A DNA stretch of 64,000 nucleotides from contig JAFFSR010000280.1 in assembly GCA_017163975.1 (NCBI GenBank), positions 1,364,001 through 1,428,000 of the forward strand. Reading direction: 5' to 3'. Below are positions 12,630 to 26,833 of the stretch, piece by piece. The notes beneath the pieces were generated by a model. That model ran no database searches, was not told where the DNA came from, and saw only the letters and a program-made list of their open reading frames with translations. Source of the stretch: Anastatus disparis. Lineage: Eukaryota > Arthropoda > Insecta > Hymenoptera > Eupelmidae. A program made the position numbers and the translations under genes. Numbering within the stretch: the stretch's first letter is position 1; the number at the start of each line of letters is the position of its first letter.

Positions 12630-15600
12630 TTTGCATAATAAATTAGCATAGTTATACAAAATTTAAATGTCATATAGGTTACACGTAATAGATTTAAGTA
12701 TAATATTGATTATTGCATAATTTGCATTTATCATTTGAAATTTAAAAAAAAAATTGTAACTTACGTATATGAGTAAAATTAGAGTTTTGATTTTTCTGCT
12801 TTTTTTTAAGTACGTAAAAACGACACCTTTATTATTTGATTTTATTTTTAATTTACTAAAGAATATATGCGTGGTACATTGAAAAAAATTAAGAGGCTTT
12901 TGCTTTGTGCTCAAGTAGATTCTGCTTGGCAAACTCAAGTAACGAGTTTTTATAAATTTATTTAGTTGTTTTCAATAGTTAAAATTTAAAGAGTATTTCT
13001 TTTTTAGTTAAATTAAAATTATATTATTATAATAAAGACACCTCATCATCAGGTGATAATTATTAGTCAATTTTATATCGAAATTATTAAATTAATATTT
13101 TTAAAATTGATGCAATCAAGGCAAAATTATTATTCTTGCCACCAATAAATATTTAAATTTAAAAATAATTATGTAAAAATATATTAATTATTGTTATTTT
13201 AGTATTATCGCTTTTAATTCAACAATAAAAATTGTGATCAATTTCTTTAACATCCAATAAAACTAATAAAATGAATTTATGAAACCGAATTACTTGAGTC
13301 TACCAAACAAAATCTGTTAATAAATATCACATATAAGATGTTTGTATCGAATATAGAATTTAGCCAAACAAAACGTTTAGAGGCTCCATTTTCAACCTAT
13401 TTTCCTTTTTATATGAAATATTTTTTTAATATGATATTTTAAAGAAATTTTTAAATTCTTGCAAACATTACTTTTAAAAATAATTTTGTACTGAATGTGA
13501 AAAAAATATTTAATTTTTTTATATCGATAAAAGTCTAACGGAAATGCAAGGAATGTAATTTAAAAAGAAAAGCTGTAAATATAAAATTTATTCAAAAAGA
13601 AATTAACCTGCCTCGGCATGTAAAAATTTTACATACTATTACCGAACATGTCTACTGTTTCACAACTAATTATTTTTTTTTTCCTTTTCAAATCTTGTTT
13701 AAGTAAATAAATATATCTAAATAAGTTAGTATTAAATAAGATATTTTATAACTTTATCAAAACTAACACGAGCAAAATTACGAATATTTTTCTAACCTGG
13801 ATTAAATTAGATAATTTCTTTAAAAAAAAGTGAACTTTTATGAAAATTGTCGTATTACAGCATAATATGATATCAACGGTTAACATAATCATTCGCGCTG
13901 AAAAAGGTTACAGTTACTACATAACATAAGATACAAATTTTTGGAATCATAATGTTTATTAGTACATTATTCAATTAATAACAGTACATAATTTTTAAAT
14001 TAAAAAAGAAATTAAAATATTTTTTTATGCGTGTTAACCCTTTAAGATCGGAATTATTTCTTTAACAAATTTTCTAATCGTTATAATGATTAGTGTTTAT
14101 TTATTAAACAATTTTTGTAATATAATTTTTTTCCGAGTTTTCTCAATTTTTATCATATGCTGTGAAAAAAAATTTGTAATTTTAACACACATAAGTGTTA
14201 CAGATGAAACAAAAACTTTTTTGTGTACTTTTCGAAGTTAAAATTTTAACACAAAAATTCATGAATAATACAAAATTTTGAATAATAAAATTTGTAAATT
14301 TTACAAATTTATTTGTGTTAAAATAAAATGATTGAAATGATGATTAGATAGCAAAGTTTATTGGGTAATGACTTTCTCGTATTTCTTTCTGTGGATATTT
14401 CTAATAAAAAGAGAGAAATAAAGAAATAGAAGTAAAGGATAAAATGTTGGATGTTGAAGTGGATCTATAAAATCATAGATGTATTGGTAAATGAATAGCC
14501 AAGCAGGCTATAAAGTGGCTTTTTTTATTTACATCTACATCAGCTGGCTAATTTTCTGTAAAAAAATAACAGCAAAAATGCCCAACTTTAAAGCTTTATA
14601 ACTCGACGAAAAATCATTGTAAAAAATTTTCAAAAAATGCAAATTAAAGCTCTTTCAGAGTACTTTAAAATATATTTTGTTCAGATTATTTTATTTCATA
14701 CTCGAAAAACTGTGAGCGAATCTAAAGCTTAAAAAATTGGTTAAAAATGTTTATTTTCAAGTTAATTTTTGAACACGATTTGAAACTTCAAAAATAATTT
14801 TATACATCGATTTTGAAAGCTCTTGAAGAGTAATTTAATAGAATACTTTTTTTTCAAGATATGATCACCTTTTCCAAACTCTTTTTTTTTACATGGTATC
14901 ATCAAATTTTTAAGCCGTACTGTACGTTATATAGTTTCATGTGTTTTGAAAATGGAATTTTTTAATAATTACAATATTAAATTTATTCGTGTTTTCAATT
15001 AAATATCTCACAGTTTATTTACAAATGCCCCAACTCTCCCATATTTCGTACACAATATAAACATCATTGATATAAAATGAAGATACTATTTTGTGGAAAA
15101 GAAAAAAATCATTCTCTATATATATATTATATATATTTTCAATTATATATAAAGTAAGATATTAATATGTACACATTGAAATTTACCATTTTATAGCATT
15201 TATATTAAAAAAATTCGAATAACAAAGTACACACATGTTTGTAAAATTAACAAATTTCACGAAAATTTTTGTGATAATTTTAAAAGTACACAGAAATTTT
15301 TAAATTACAAAAAATTTGACGAATTACACAACATTTTTTACAATGTATGTAAAATAACTTAGATCACCAACTTGAGATCGTAAGCAATCTACTTCAAACT
15401 TATTGATATGATTATATTGCGATAGATTTCGAGTTACTTTTGCATAATTGCAAAAAAAAAAATCAATGTATGTACATTACAATGCACAATTGGGTTGGAA
15501 AAAATTAATAATCATAAGTATATTATATCTAGTAAAATTTGGAACAATTCAATGAATGAAAATAACTTATTGTCATAAGTCTTTTAAGCGAAATTCACTA

Positions 15601-18600
15601 AAAATTCAGAACTATATTAATATTTTATCATAAAATATTAATTTTTTAATAATAGTGACAATCATGTTTTTTTAAAGCTTATTACACACAAAATACTATT
15701 AATTTTCAATTAAATTTTAAACTTTTTGTGTTTACTTCAACCAACAAAATGAAAATTGAATACAATTTACACGATATTGCAAATACGAGTTATTTAGGCA
15801 AGACATTTGGGAAACCTTAAATTTTCAAATCAAGTGACGTAACCTTAATTCCACTTTCTCGCGTAATACTTGAAAAATGCTCTAATTTAATAGGCGGAGG
15901 CTTTCTTCTATATGTGATAAATTAAACGTCTGTATATCACTTTCTAAATAAACTGCTTCAATCTATCAGAGTAACTTAATACGCTCATGGCATAAATAAC
16001 ATATGATCTTAAATCCTAATTAAGGTCGCCAAATATTAAAATTTTTTAGAATAAACATAAATTATTTTAATTTTCAATAAGCATCCGATATTTTTAATTT
16101 TTTAAATACTGTTATAATAATAATTGTATTCATAAATATAATATTATAAATATTATTATTGAAAAAAATTTAATTTAATCTACATACAAAAAAAGTAAAA
16201 ATTTGTGAAAATAAAGCTGTTAAAAAATTCTTCAAAAATAATCGATTTAATAATTTATAAATGGATAAAAATTAGAATATAATTTAATTAGATTAGGAAG
16301 AAGATTAGAATACAAATTAATCTTTTGATATCCTAAATTAAATTTTGTAATAACAATTTTTTTCTTATTTTTAAACCAACCACTAGTGTAATTTATATTT
16401 GAATAGGGTATCAAGTTTAAGTTTTGACATTCACATTAATGAAGGCCGAACGAACGGTCACGCGAATTACTTTGGTATACTTCATTACTTCAAAGTCGTT
16501 AAGATTTTATGTATTTATTACAAAATAAATTTCTTTTTATTAAATTGCAAGGAATTTCTTGTTATAATCGCAATCAATTTAAGGAACAATTTTATTAACA
16601 ACATTCTTCGATTCCTGTATAATTTATGTCATTAGTCGTAAATTGGTTATAAATAAAAAGTACAAATTTTATTTATATGATAATTTTTTTACTCTTTTTT
16701 TTTAAACAATAAAAAACCTGAAATAATGATTTCATTATTGAATTCACAAAAAATGTTTGCGTAATAAGTTTGTAAAATAAGGTTATTTACTTTTTATATT
16801 TGATATTTTGACATGTTGAAACTATTCGATTAGTCAATAAAATAATTGAACTTTTTTCTTTATTTTCATTCGAGTTGTTTTCTATTTCCTAATTTAGCTT
16901 TGAAAATAGCTTTATAATCAAAATATGGCAATAATAATTCATTTTCTGTCTTGAATTATGTAGTTTTGCTAGTAAAAAAATATTACACATATGTTTTACA
17001 ATAATTCTGTTGTAAATTAAGTGCACTAACAATAATATTTACAATTAAAAGTATTATGGGCACATTTATTTTCTAATACCAACGAAATATTAATCTAATA
17101 TCATTATTAATAAAAAGCGCCTTTTTTTAGATTATAATTTTACAAAAAAGCTGATAAATTAAATAATATACTTGATTCTTTCATAATCAGTGTGAAGTAA
17201 TTTTGAAAAAGTAAATAGCAAACATATGTAAGCATTCCAGTATTACTTATACGCAAAAATTTTTATTTTTCTTGTATTTAAATGATGTAATTGATTGATG
17301 ACATAATCTACTACTAATATCGATGCAATCGGTCAAATAAAAATTTACGGTGTAACAAATTACGAAATGTTTATGGTCATTTATCTCACAATGTGCATAT
17401 TTCCAAAAAAACTAAAATACATATGTAACTGATCATTTTTAGAAATTCAAATTAATTTTGTTAAATAATGATTTTAATCGGTTATAACAAGTAACAGTTT
17501 CGTTCATCGATTAAAAGTTTTTAATCAGAATTTTAGTTTTTTGTAATATTTATTTTGTTTCCACATACTCTATTAATTATAGATGCATGGTGATGATACC
17601 TCTTGGATAAAACCAGTTTACATATATAAAAATTGAAGCATCATTATTCTGTAATCCAGTTTTTTCCAGTCTCTGTATGTAATTTTCTTAAATACCAAAT
17701 TGTAACAGTGTATGTTATACTGAAATTTTTACTTAGGAATTAAATACTTTCCAATGAACTTTAAAATTATTTCATCAATTAAAATAATTAAATTCAGTTA
17801 CGAAATAAAAATCATTAGCTTTTGATTAAATTTCAAGTTCAATGTCTTTGACAAAAAGTTTGCAATCTAAATTTCTTGCGTATATTTTATTGATAAGTTA
17901 AAGTTAATATAATTTCAATTTAAATAAATAAATACATTTATAAATAATTAATAAGTAAAAGTTGCGAATTGATACGAATGTTTGAAGTAGTCTAATATCA
18001 CCAAAATGTATGCATAAGTAAACATATTCCTTAATTATCTTCAAATCAAGTAAATTAAAAAAATTTAAACAAATTTTTATAAAATTATAGAAATTTTAGT
18101 TTAAGATATCGAGAAAACTACCAATTGCAAGCTTTCCATTGATATTTTAAAATTATAGGGTCATCGACCAAATGGAAGAAAATTAAAATTACGGAACTTT
18201 AAAAATTAAACGGGAAGTAAATAATATTTATCCTAATAATTTTATAATAATATTCTAGTTTTATATGAAGTTAAATTGAAATTATAAGTTGTCGTCATCT
18301 ATGAAATAAGAACAAAATTTGAAAAAAGCTAAAGTAAAAGTACCTGATACTACTCTATGAAACGGATAAAATACATATTTTTGTAACGTCCATATCGCAT
18401 TTTAAAAACGTGATAATGTTGCACTAACTCGTCTAAGTGCACACTTTCAAATCACAATTGATAAAAAACAATATTTCATTTTTCAAATCATAACTTAATA
18501 ATAAAAATAAATGAGCAAATAATTTACTGATATTTATTATAAATTTTGTTTTAAGTAAACTCAAAATTTTACGTCAATTCCAATAAAAACTTCAAGACAA

Positions 18601-18930
18601 TGTCCAATTTCAGCATGATTCAATGACCAGAAAATTAAAGGTGCACCAAGTGTAACACATTTTGATAAAAAAAGTAATTATAATTTGAAATTTATAAATA
18701 AATTTATAATTATAATAAATAGATTTTTTGACGCTTTTAAACACATTTCAAAATTATCAGTCTTAAAAATGCCAAAATGAAGGAAACGTGATGCGTCTGG
18801 TACGGTAAGTTTACACAATGTTACATATTTACTTTTAGTTTCAAAATTTTTACCTTTTAACTTTAAAATAATATATTTATTGAGTACTGTCGTGCAAATG
18901 TAAAAAGGCGATATCTATATTTTTTTTCAG
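12630..18930. other. A+T-rich intergenic DNA, no gene seen
   Basis: No supported exon. 14160-14280 and 15230-15346 look like diverged inverted ends of one ~1.2-kb element (GTGAAAAAAAATTTGTAA against the complement of TGTGTAATTCGTCAAA). This is too degraded to annotate firmly. Confidence 0.55.
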
Positions 18931-18946
18931 AAAATAAGTTATTTAT

Positions 18947-19166
18947 TTTTTTTATTTTTTATTTTATTTGACGTCGCTGTATTTATGCTATTATTATGAT
19001 GCTAATTAGCGACGGAGATTCACAGTGTGGTTGTGAACAAAGCACATGTATTGTACATACAGTGGTGCTTGTATCAATCGGCCGCCGAGAGCGGGATTCA
19101 AACTCAGATCCTCGAGTTTATGAATCCATCGCTCTACCAACTGAGCCACTGACTACCTCAAAAATG
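18947..19166 (-). mobile_element. tRNA-derived SINE, copy 3 (inverted), with target duplication
   Basis: Read on the minus strand it starts GAGGTAGTCAGTGGCTCAGT, has an A box, a CAT triplet in the anticodon place and a B box (GAGTTTGAATCCCG), then the same body as the other copies, and ends in an A-rich tail. It is flanked by a 10-bp direct repeat AGTTATTTAT at 18937-18946 and 19167-19176, the mark of LINE-driven insertion. The intact duplication suggests this copy is fairly recent. Confidence 0.88.
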
Positions 19167-19367
19167 AGTTATTTATATCATCGAATTCATTGCAAAAATT
19201 CTATTCATTTATGATGATTAGAATATTATAAAGCATTATTTTTTTGTAGAATTATGGACTATTGTGATATTATCTACAGAGATTTATGAGAATTCCTAAT
19301 GCAAAAAGTCGTTATCTACATTTAAGAAATCTTACCTAAATCATTTTTTGTTTTTATCTGTGACTTT

Positions 19368-19525
19368 CCCTGTAGAAATTGAAACGCTGTGTATTACTAT
19401 TTTATGACCAGTAGAAATGGAAATGCTTTTTTTTAACATTTTATGGCCATTTCTTTGGCATTATTATTACTAATAACCACAAATTTTTATATACACCATT
19501 TTTTATGCTCACATTTCTACCAGGG
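19368..19525. mobile_element. Short element with CCCTG(G)TAGAA ends, copy B
   Basis: Ends CCCTGTAGAAATTG and the complement of CCCTGGTAGAAATGTGAGCA. On the minus strand it shares the first ~40 bases and the AAATGGCCATAAAATG block with copy A at 11911, so it looks like an internally deleted relative. Confidence 0.7.
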
Positions 19526-19881
19526 TCAGATCGAAATTCTTATTGAGTGGCATATTTATTGCAGTTATGCTTTTTGGATTGGAAAAATGACTTGAGCATA
19601 GACCTCGAAGAAAAATGAAGAAAATATTTGTAGTTAGTGACTTTTATAGCGAAAAGCAGATGTGTTTTTTCTGTTTTCTTTATAATTTTACGCGTGAAAT
19701 TTAATCATATTTACAGTTTTTCATAGAACTATTCAAAAAAGCTCATTTTTGACATTTCGGGCAGAAAGAGCGCATGCATTTTACTTAAATAGATACTTAT
19801 TTTTTCAAAAAAAGGTCTTATAACAGCTAAATTGAGAGTAAAAATGTTTTATAGCGTTTTTTTCATTTCATTTTACATATA

Positions 19882-20487
19882 CACTGAAAGACTTAGAGAG
19901 TTGTATTCACTCCCTATCGGCGTAAATCCAACTCTCAGTAGATGAGTAGAGGGGTAGGAGTTACATTAACGCTGCCTTGGAGAGTAGAAGATACTCCCCA
20001 ACTTTTAAAGTATGATTTACTTGAAATCAACAATGTGAACTCAATTATTTTAGCTTAGAAAAGTTTACATGACGTAACACTACAAGTAGAATCTTTATTT
20101 AAGACTAATAATTAAACTATACTATGTAAAATTTTGCGTGATTAAAAAATCCTAACCTTTAATTTCAGGGGCTTATATTAGGAATAACAACCTATAAACA
20201 ATTAATATATTGCTTGTTTGTAGGTTACTTTTTACAATTATTTCTCAATATAGTTTTGTAAATACATTAAATACAAATTCCGCTCGTAAACTTACATTTT
20301 GCATAATTTCCTAAACTAAAATACTTGTGTTTACATCACGAATCGCAAGTAAATCATACTTTAAAAGTTGGGGAGTATCTTCTACTCTCCAAGGCAGCGT
20401 TAATGTAACTCCTACCCCTCTACTCCCCTACTGAGAGTTGGATTTACGCCGATAGGGAGTGAATACAACTCTCTAAGTCTTTCAGTG
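19882..20487. mobile_element. 606-bp MITE with 142-bp terminal inverted repeats and TA duplication
   Basis: Left arm 19882-20023 and right arm 20346-20487 are near-identical complements. They start CACTGAAAGACTTAGAGAGT and pass through CTCCCTATCGGCG, GGGGTAGGAGTTACATTAAC and AGATACTCCCCAAC. TA dinucleotides flank both ends (19880-19881 and 20488-20489). The ~320-bp centre is A+T-rich and non-coding. A Tc1/mariner-type target fits; the mobilising transposase is not in the window. Confidence 0.88.
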
Positions 20488-20795
20488 TAGATTTCACCTT
20501 TTTACATTTGTACGGCAGAGTATTTCTTTGTACTACTCGTCCATTTAAAATGAGTAAAAATTATACATATGGATTATTTCTTGTATATTTTGGCAAATCA
20601 TATTAAAATTTTCTTTTTATACTTATTAATTTTTAGTGTGGAGATGGATAGGGCATGAAAAAAAGATATAGAGAGGAAAGAAGAGGGAGAATGAGAGGAG
20701 AAAAAAGAGACAGAAAAGGAGCGATTGAGGATAATAGCAGTGCATTTATTTTTGATTAATAGACATTATAAACTTGTATGATTTGAGCCTACGTG

Positions 20796-21339
20796 CATTA
20801 AGAGGGGGTCGTAACCATTCGCCGCTCTATACAGGGTGGCGCTGCGGTCAGATGAGAGAAATATAGAAAATATTTTTTATTCAGCGATTTATAATTTATC
20901 GAGACAATAATATACTTCTAACGTTGTCAAAGACACTAGCCATATATATGTAGAATTATTATTGATGCTAATATTGTTTGAAAAGTCTAAAATATTATCA
21001 TAAAACGAAAAATGCGGCGCGTGGTAAAACAGATGTAAACATATGGGTATTTTTCCTAAGTGCGACAGAGAAAGTAATAGTAAAGAACGAAGTATACACA
21101 TGCTCACGCCGGCTCTACTTCGCACTGCATTTTTCGTTTTATAACAATAGCTTAGACTTTTCAAACAAGATTATCATCAATAATTATTCTACATATATAT
21201 GGCTAGTGTCTTCGATAACGTTAGAAGTATATTATTGTCTCGATAAATTATAAATCGCTGAATAAAAAATATTTTATATTTTTCTCTCACCTGACCGCAG
21301 CGCCGCCAAGCGGCAAATGGTTCCTACCTCCTCTTAATG
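20796..21339. mobile_element. Long-arm foldback element, ~220-bp arms
   Basis: Left arm 20796-21014 and right arm about 21121-21339 are complementary over nearly their whole length (CATTAAGAGG at one end, CCTCTTAATG at the other; GGCGCTGCGGTCAG; ATTTATCGAGACAATAATAT; CATATATATGTAGAAT). Because of this symmetry, two mirror-image 91-codon open frames appear on opposite strands. They are by-products, not genes. The ~105-bp centre is unique. Confidence 0.85.
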
Positions 21340-24300
21340 TTTCATATAACTGCTTTGTAAATTGAAAAAATAGACTAAATATAACTGTGACCAACGTGAA
21401 GTTTAATTGAATTTAAATTTTTGCTTGTGGTGGCACTCCTAAATTAATGTGATTTTTTATTGTAAGTTCTTTAATTAAAAATTTCATCAATACTCTAGGT
21501 CAACTTCATCAAGATACATTAGGGTGAGTAATATAAGATTTAGGATTTCATTATTATTTGCTATTATAATTTGAAATTGTGCTTCAAAATCATATGAAGT
21601 AAATCTGATTCTCACTGTTTTGAGTAACCTAAAAAATATCTTAACAATTTTCAAATTCAAATTTCAAAAAACCTGGAACCATTTACTCTCTTGCATAAGC
21701 AGAATTTTACCAAATGTGTCCGTTCTCAAATGCATATTTATATATTCGTAAAATAAATATTTTTTTCTGTTTTTGAGATTAGTGTGAAAATCATGATTTG
21801 AATTAATGTTATCATAAAAAGCAAATCTTCAGCTTTATTTTGCATGATCGTAGGTACTCTAAACGTGTACTAGTCAAAAGTTACGGCCAAAAATGTTAAG
21901 ACAAGATATCTTGTCCTGGCTACGGCAAAAACTTCGATATGGGACGAGATATCTTGGGTTACTATGCTAAAGTATTAAAAACACTTTCAAAAAATAAAAT
22001 TTTGGAAATTTCACTTTCTTCCTTCTCACATTTTATTGCACTTTCGAAAAAAATTTTTTTAAATCAAAATGATATTAATGCAATCTCAAAACAATATCCT
22101 ATAATAAAAAAGTAACTAATTAGTTTTAAAGTAATACGTGATTCATACTAATATTAATTATTGTTTAAAATAATTTTTATGCGCCTTCGAAAATTCTGAA
22201 ATCGGTGGTAGTCAAGTTTTTATTGCTTTTAATAACCGAACCACACTCTCTACAAGTATTGTAAAGAACTTTTTAAAAATTTGATCATTATACATTATTC
22301 TAGTCCGAAAATCTACTTCGTTCGCAAGAATCATTAAATTATTTAAAATATAAAACATGAACTCATACAGAGTAAAAATAAAACTGATTGGCAGTATCAA
22401 GGACACCGACAAAATATGGTACAATAATCTTATAATTAAAACGTTCGACTTAGTATTAGTAAAGTTAAATTAGAGTTTTTTTTTGTTGATAGTAAAATTT
22501 TATTAAATAAATTTATTGCGTGGCTATTCCGTAACAATGAAAAAAAATGCAGTACAATAGGTCCTAGGTTCTGGAACTTCGGTCCTATTGCACCAAAAAC
22601 AGACGTTCAACCATCGAACCACTCTCACCGATACAATTTTGTTTCTTTTATCACTGTATACTCTATAACTTGAACTTCTGCATCTTTCTTTTAATTGCTA
22701 TATAACGGCAAACCTAATATATCAATATATTAATAAATAGTGAACATTTTTTTTTTAAATTGTTTAAAATATTGATAATAGTGTAAAATTTTTCTATCAT
22801 CATTTTCCGAAAAATGATTTAAATTTAAACACAGACGAATAAAAAAATTTTTTTTCTATTTTTAAGTCGTAATATTTCCTAGACAAGTACTCAAAATTAA
22901 ATTGCCAATACACCATTAAAAAGTCCTTACAAATGCGTTTAAAATGAGTGATCGTGGAGTTCTGTACGACCCTTATTTGTTGTGATACAAAATTTTTAAA
23001 TTAGTATTTTTTTTCTCAAGAGTGCGGCTCTTTTTTATTGGACCCCACTGTATATATATATATATATTAAGCTCTTTCTCTTTAACATATAAAATTAATG
23101 ACAGTGATATTTCAAAATTTTTTTGAAAAAAAAATAAAAAATTTGGAAAATTGCAATTATTACATCACCTTAAATAAAGGAATTATAAATATATCAAAAT
23201 CGAATTTATTAATATTCATTGCTTATAAATCTAAGATGTCGTTACAAATTGTTCATACCAACACCTGCACAATTAATCAAAAATTTGTAATTATTTGTAA
23301 TTGTAATTAGAATTTTAATTTATTATTAAATATGATTTTTTATTTTTAAGAAGTTCCTGTTTTGAACGTTAAAACTAAAAAATTTAAACACATTTTAGTC
23401 AAATATGTAAATATATAAAATTATTGTTTTTTTTTTAACAAACATAACAATAATTCCTGTTTACATGATAAATTTTAATATGTAATTAATTTTTATTCTC
23501 CAATTAATAAGTTTAAATTTCAATAAATTTTAATAATTGAAAATAAAAAAATTGATTAATATATCAAGTTACTTCTTCAGTTTATCAATATAATGCCACT
23601 TTTTGCTGTAAACAATTTAAGAAAAAAAAAGTGAAATTACCGGAAAATCAACATCGGAAATGTATACGAACGCACGCAGATGTGGGCGCAAATTATCATA
23701 CCCCTTTTAGCAAAAAAAAAAGGAAAAAAGAGAAGTAAAGTAATGCGATAAGAGTCTATCTAGAACTTTTAATATTTAATTACGCAAGAAAACTGCTGTT
23801 TATTAGCACACGTATTATAAACGTGTATGTATACATACGCAACAAACGATGAACACGCAATTTATAGACCAAGAACATAAAAGACAAAAAAAAATTGTAT
23901 CCACAATTATAATGGACAAATATGTAAAAAGTAAAAAAAAACTAAACAAAACGTACTTTGAAATTCATCGGTTTGTATTAAAGGTGAAATCAATATATGC
24001 TATTAATATGCTATTAACATATACACATTTTTTTACTACTGAAGTCTTTTCCTTAACTCTTTCACTTATTGCGTGATATATGCATACACACATATATTGA
24101 TGAAATTTCGTTAGATTTAAAGCCACTGCATTTGATATAGTTTTATCAAAATTGCAATGTTTGTATATTGATAGAAAGTTTTGCTAAGATTGCGATATGA
24201 AAATTTTTTCATTGATCAACAAGCGACACTTTTATTGAGTGATACGTGGATTATTCCATACTTAAAAGTAGGAAACTTTCGCTTGTAATAAGTGCTTCAA

Positions 24301-26830
24301 TTTTATATATCAAAATACAGGAAGTAGAGCATGGCATTTATATGTGTTGACATATTTTCAAATAAATATTTAAATAATCTACATTTTTATTCATATTACT
24401 AAACATCCATCAAAGTGTTGGATTACTGATAAGTAAAACGGAAATGCGGAACTCATTATGAAACTTTTAACAAGAGTAAATACAATTTCAGTCGGATCTA
24501 ATATTGATTTTCATTTTAATTTTAGTCAGTATTCTTTAGTAGATATTCTTGTACTAATCATTATAAAGACCATAAAGTTTAGACCTATTTTCCAATGATC
24601 ATTGATTATTTCTTAAGACTTTAATTATTCCTTAATAATTATATGAAATTAAAGTCAAAGTTTTTAAAAAAATTCATTCAGACACTGTTAATTTCTTTAT
24701 TAAGGAATGACAAATTAATTGATAGGCTTTCATTTTAAATTATACATCTGTGAAGGAGTATGATCTTTGAAATCATTCTTTTTATAAAAAAAGTATAGAA
24801 TAGAATGCGAAATGGTGTTTATATAATATTTTTTTTTGCAATAAAAGTTACTAATTTTTTAAATAGTTTCACCAATAAATTTTAAATATACTTAAAATAT
24901 TTACTTAATTAAATCTTTTTAGGTGAAAAAACGTATTTTATGTGTGTGCATTCAATATTTTTCATATTTACGATTAATGCGAAAAACTACTTTGATATCA
25001 ACAATTTTTTAAAGTTGTTAATATATTACATTTATTTTATTTTTATTGCATTATTAATATAAACGTAAGCTGAAAATGTGCGAATTTTTTAATAACCGCG
25101 TATTTTAATCACACAAAAAAAAATAATTTTCAAAGAATTGAAATGAAAAATAGAAACGATTAAACTATACGTTTTAAAAATTATTATATAACAAATCATT
25201 GCAAATTTATTTTTAAAATCAAAAACAAGTGATTGAATAATAAATTCAGGAATGGATACTGAACATGTTGAATGCGTTCAACATATATTAATGCTCGTCA
25301 TTAAACCATAAATGATTAGTTCGGACTCCGGATACTAGTTGTCGTAACAACAACAACCCAAAGATTTTAAGAAACAAGGGTACTTTTTAAAAAAAAATAT
25401 CGCCGATTATTACTACTAACAATTTTTAGTAATCTCATTTTTTGCATAAAATAAAATTTTTTTTCTTGATGGACTCTGAGTTTTTATATCAATTTTTAAT
25501 TATTGAAATTGAAGATTTTACCTTTGGTTTTCATATTAACTTTGAAATAATGCAATAGCAAATATTATTTAAAATGTTTATAAAAAATGCATTTTCTATA
25601 ACAATGCAATTAAGCTGATGTGATTGCATTGTTGAATTAAGGTGAGATATAGGGTATAAGTTTAATACATAGTTACTGACATTGCAGTTTTCCGAATTTT
25701 TTATTTTTATTCAAAAATTTTCTGACACATCTTTATATTATACTTTTTATTATTTAAAATAGAAGGCTTTAATATAGAGATATAAAAAATTGGAAATCTG
25801 TAATGTCGGTATTTTACATTGCCTTAAGATAAAGCAATGCAAGAAGTTATACTCAAGGAAAAATTCAAAATAAAAACAACGAAATTTAAGTAAATTAAAT
25901 TTACATAACTTAATTTAATAGAAAAAAATAATTTTTTAAATATAAACAATTGTATATACTTTTGTATCAATTTAATTAATAAAATATTATTAACAATAAA
26001 CAAATGACATATGAATGTGGCATCTTCTTCACATGTATAGGGATAATGCTACATGCTAGCGAAAAAAATTAATTTTGAAAAATTAAAACAACAAAAAATC
26101 ACTCATTTTATTAACTATAAATATTATGATTATATACACTATTTCCACAAAATGAACTGCATTCAAGACAAATAATAATGATGCAACAATTTTTGTACAT
26201 CCACACTTATCAGTCGCCATATAGAATCCAATCACAATTCCGTCCTTATTTATTATAAAATTTATTGAGATATCTTGTTTCCACTATCTTTAAAAAACGA
26301 TAAGAGTTTGAATAAAAAAATTTGTATTCTTACCTTTCAAAAATAGTACTAATACTACTCAAATAAATCATTTTGTTTTACGGAAAAAATTATATTTTTA
26401 CGCCTTTTTTGCTAAAAATTATTAATGACAATTAAAGGCAGCGTAATTGAAAAAAGTATCCTTCTTAAATCAGTGGGTCAAAATACGTATTATGAGACAA
26501 GGTAAGCATGTAGAGTTCAACTTAGCTACGATGGTTATTATTCGATGCCTAAACTATTTTTACATAACGTGACGATTAATAAATTCATTTCATCTTATAT
26601 TGATTTAATTCTTAAGTTTTTCAAACGAATCATTCCAAACGTATTAATGCAAGTATTCGTTACAGTATAAAGTGTTGAGATTGACGTATTTTTTTATAGG
26701 TAATTAATTCATGATGATTTTTATTGTAATATCAATTTTGAACACCTTGATCTTGAAGCTTGTAACTATTATTACAGTTTGGATTTTTATAACCTGGAAA
26801 TTCATTATATAAAATATATTAAGATTACTA
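21340..26830. other. A+T-rich intergenic DNA, no gene seen
   Basis: No supported exon or RNA gene. Small items: a 10-bp-arm hairpin CAATAGGTCC / GGTCCTATTG (22556-22591, one mismatch), (TA)n at 23051-23067, and a purine-rich stretch at 23715-23741. Confidence 0.6.
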
Positions 26831-26833
26831 TAA

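Noticed and set aside
14158..15346. A 1.2-kb element with TGTAAAAAAT-type inverted ends
   Set aside because: The arms align only loosely and A+T bias can produce this; left as a note rather than a called element.
20889..21253. Pair of opposite-strand 91-codon genes
   Set aside because: Mirror images caused by the foldback arms; no independent coding evidence.
26038..26049. TAGGGATAAT, resembling part of a homing endonuclease site
   Set aside because: Only about half of such a site matches and no endonuclease gene is present.
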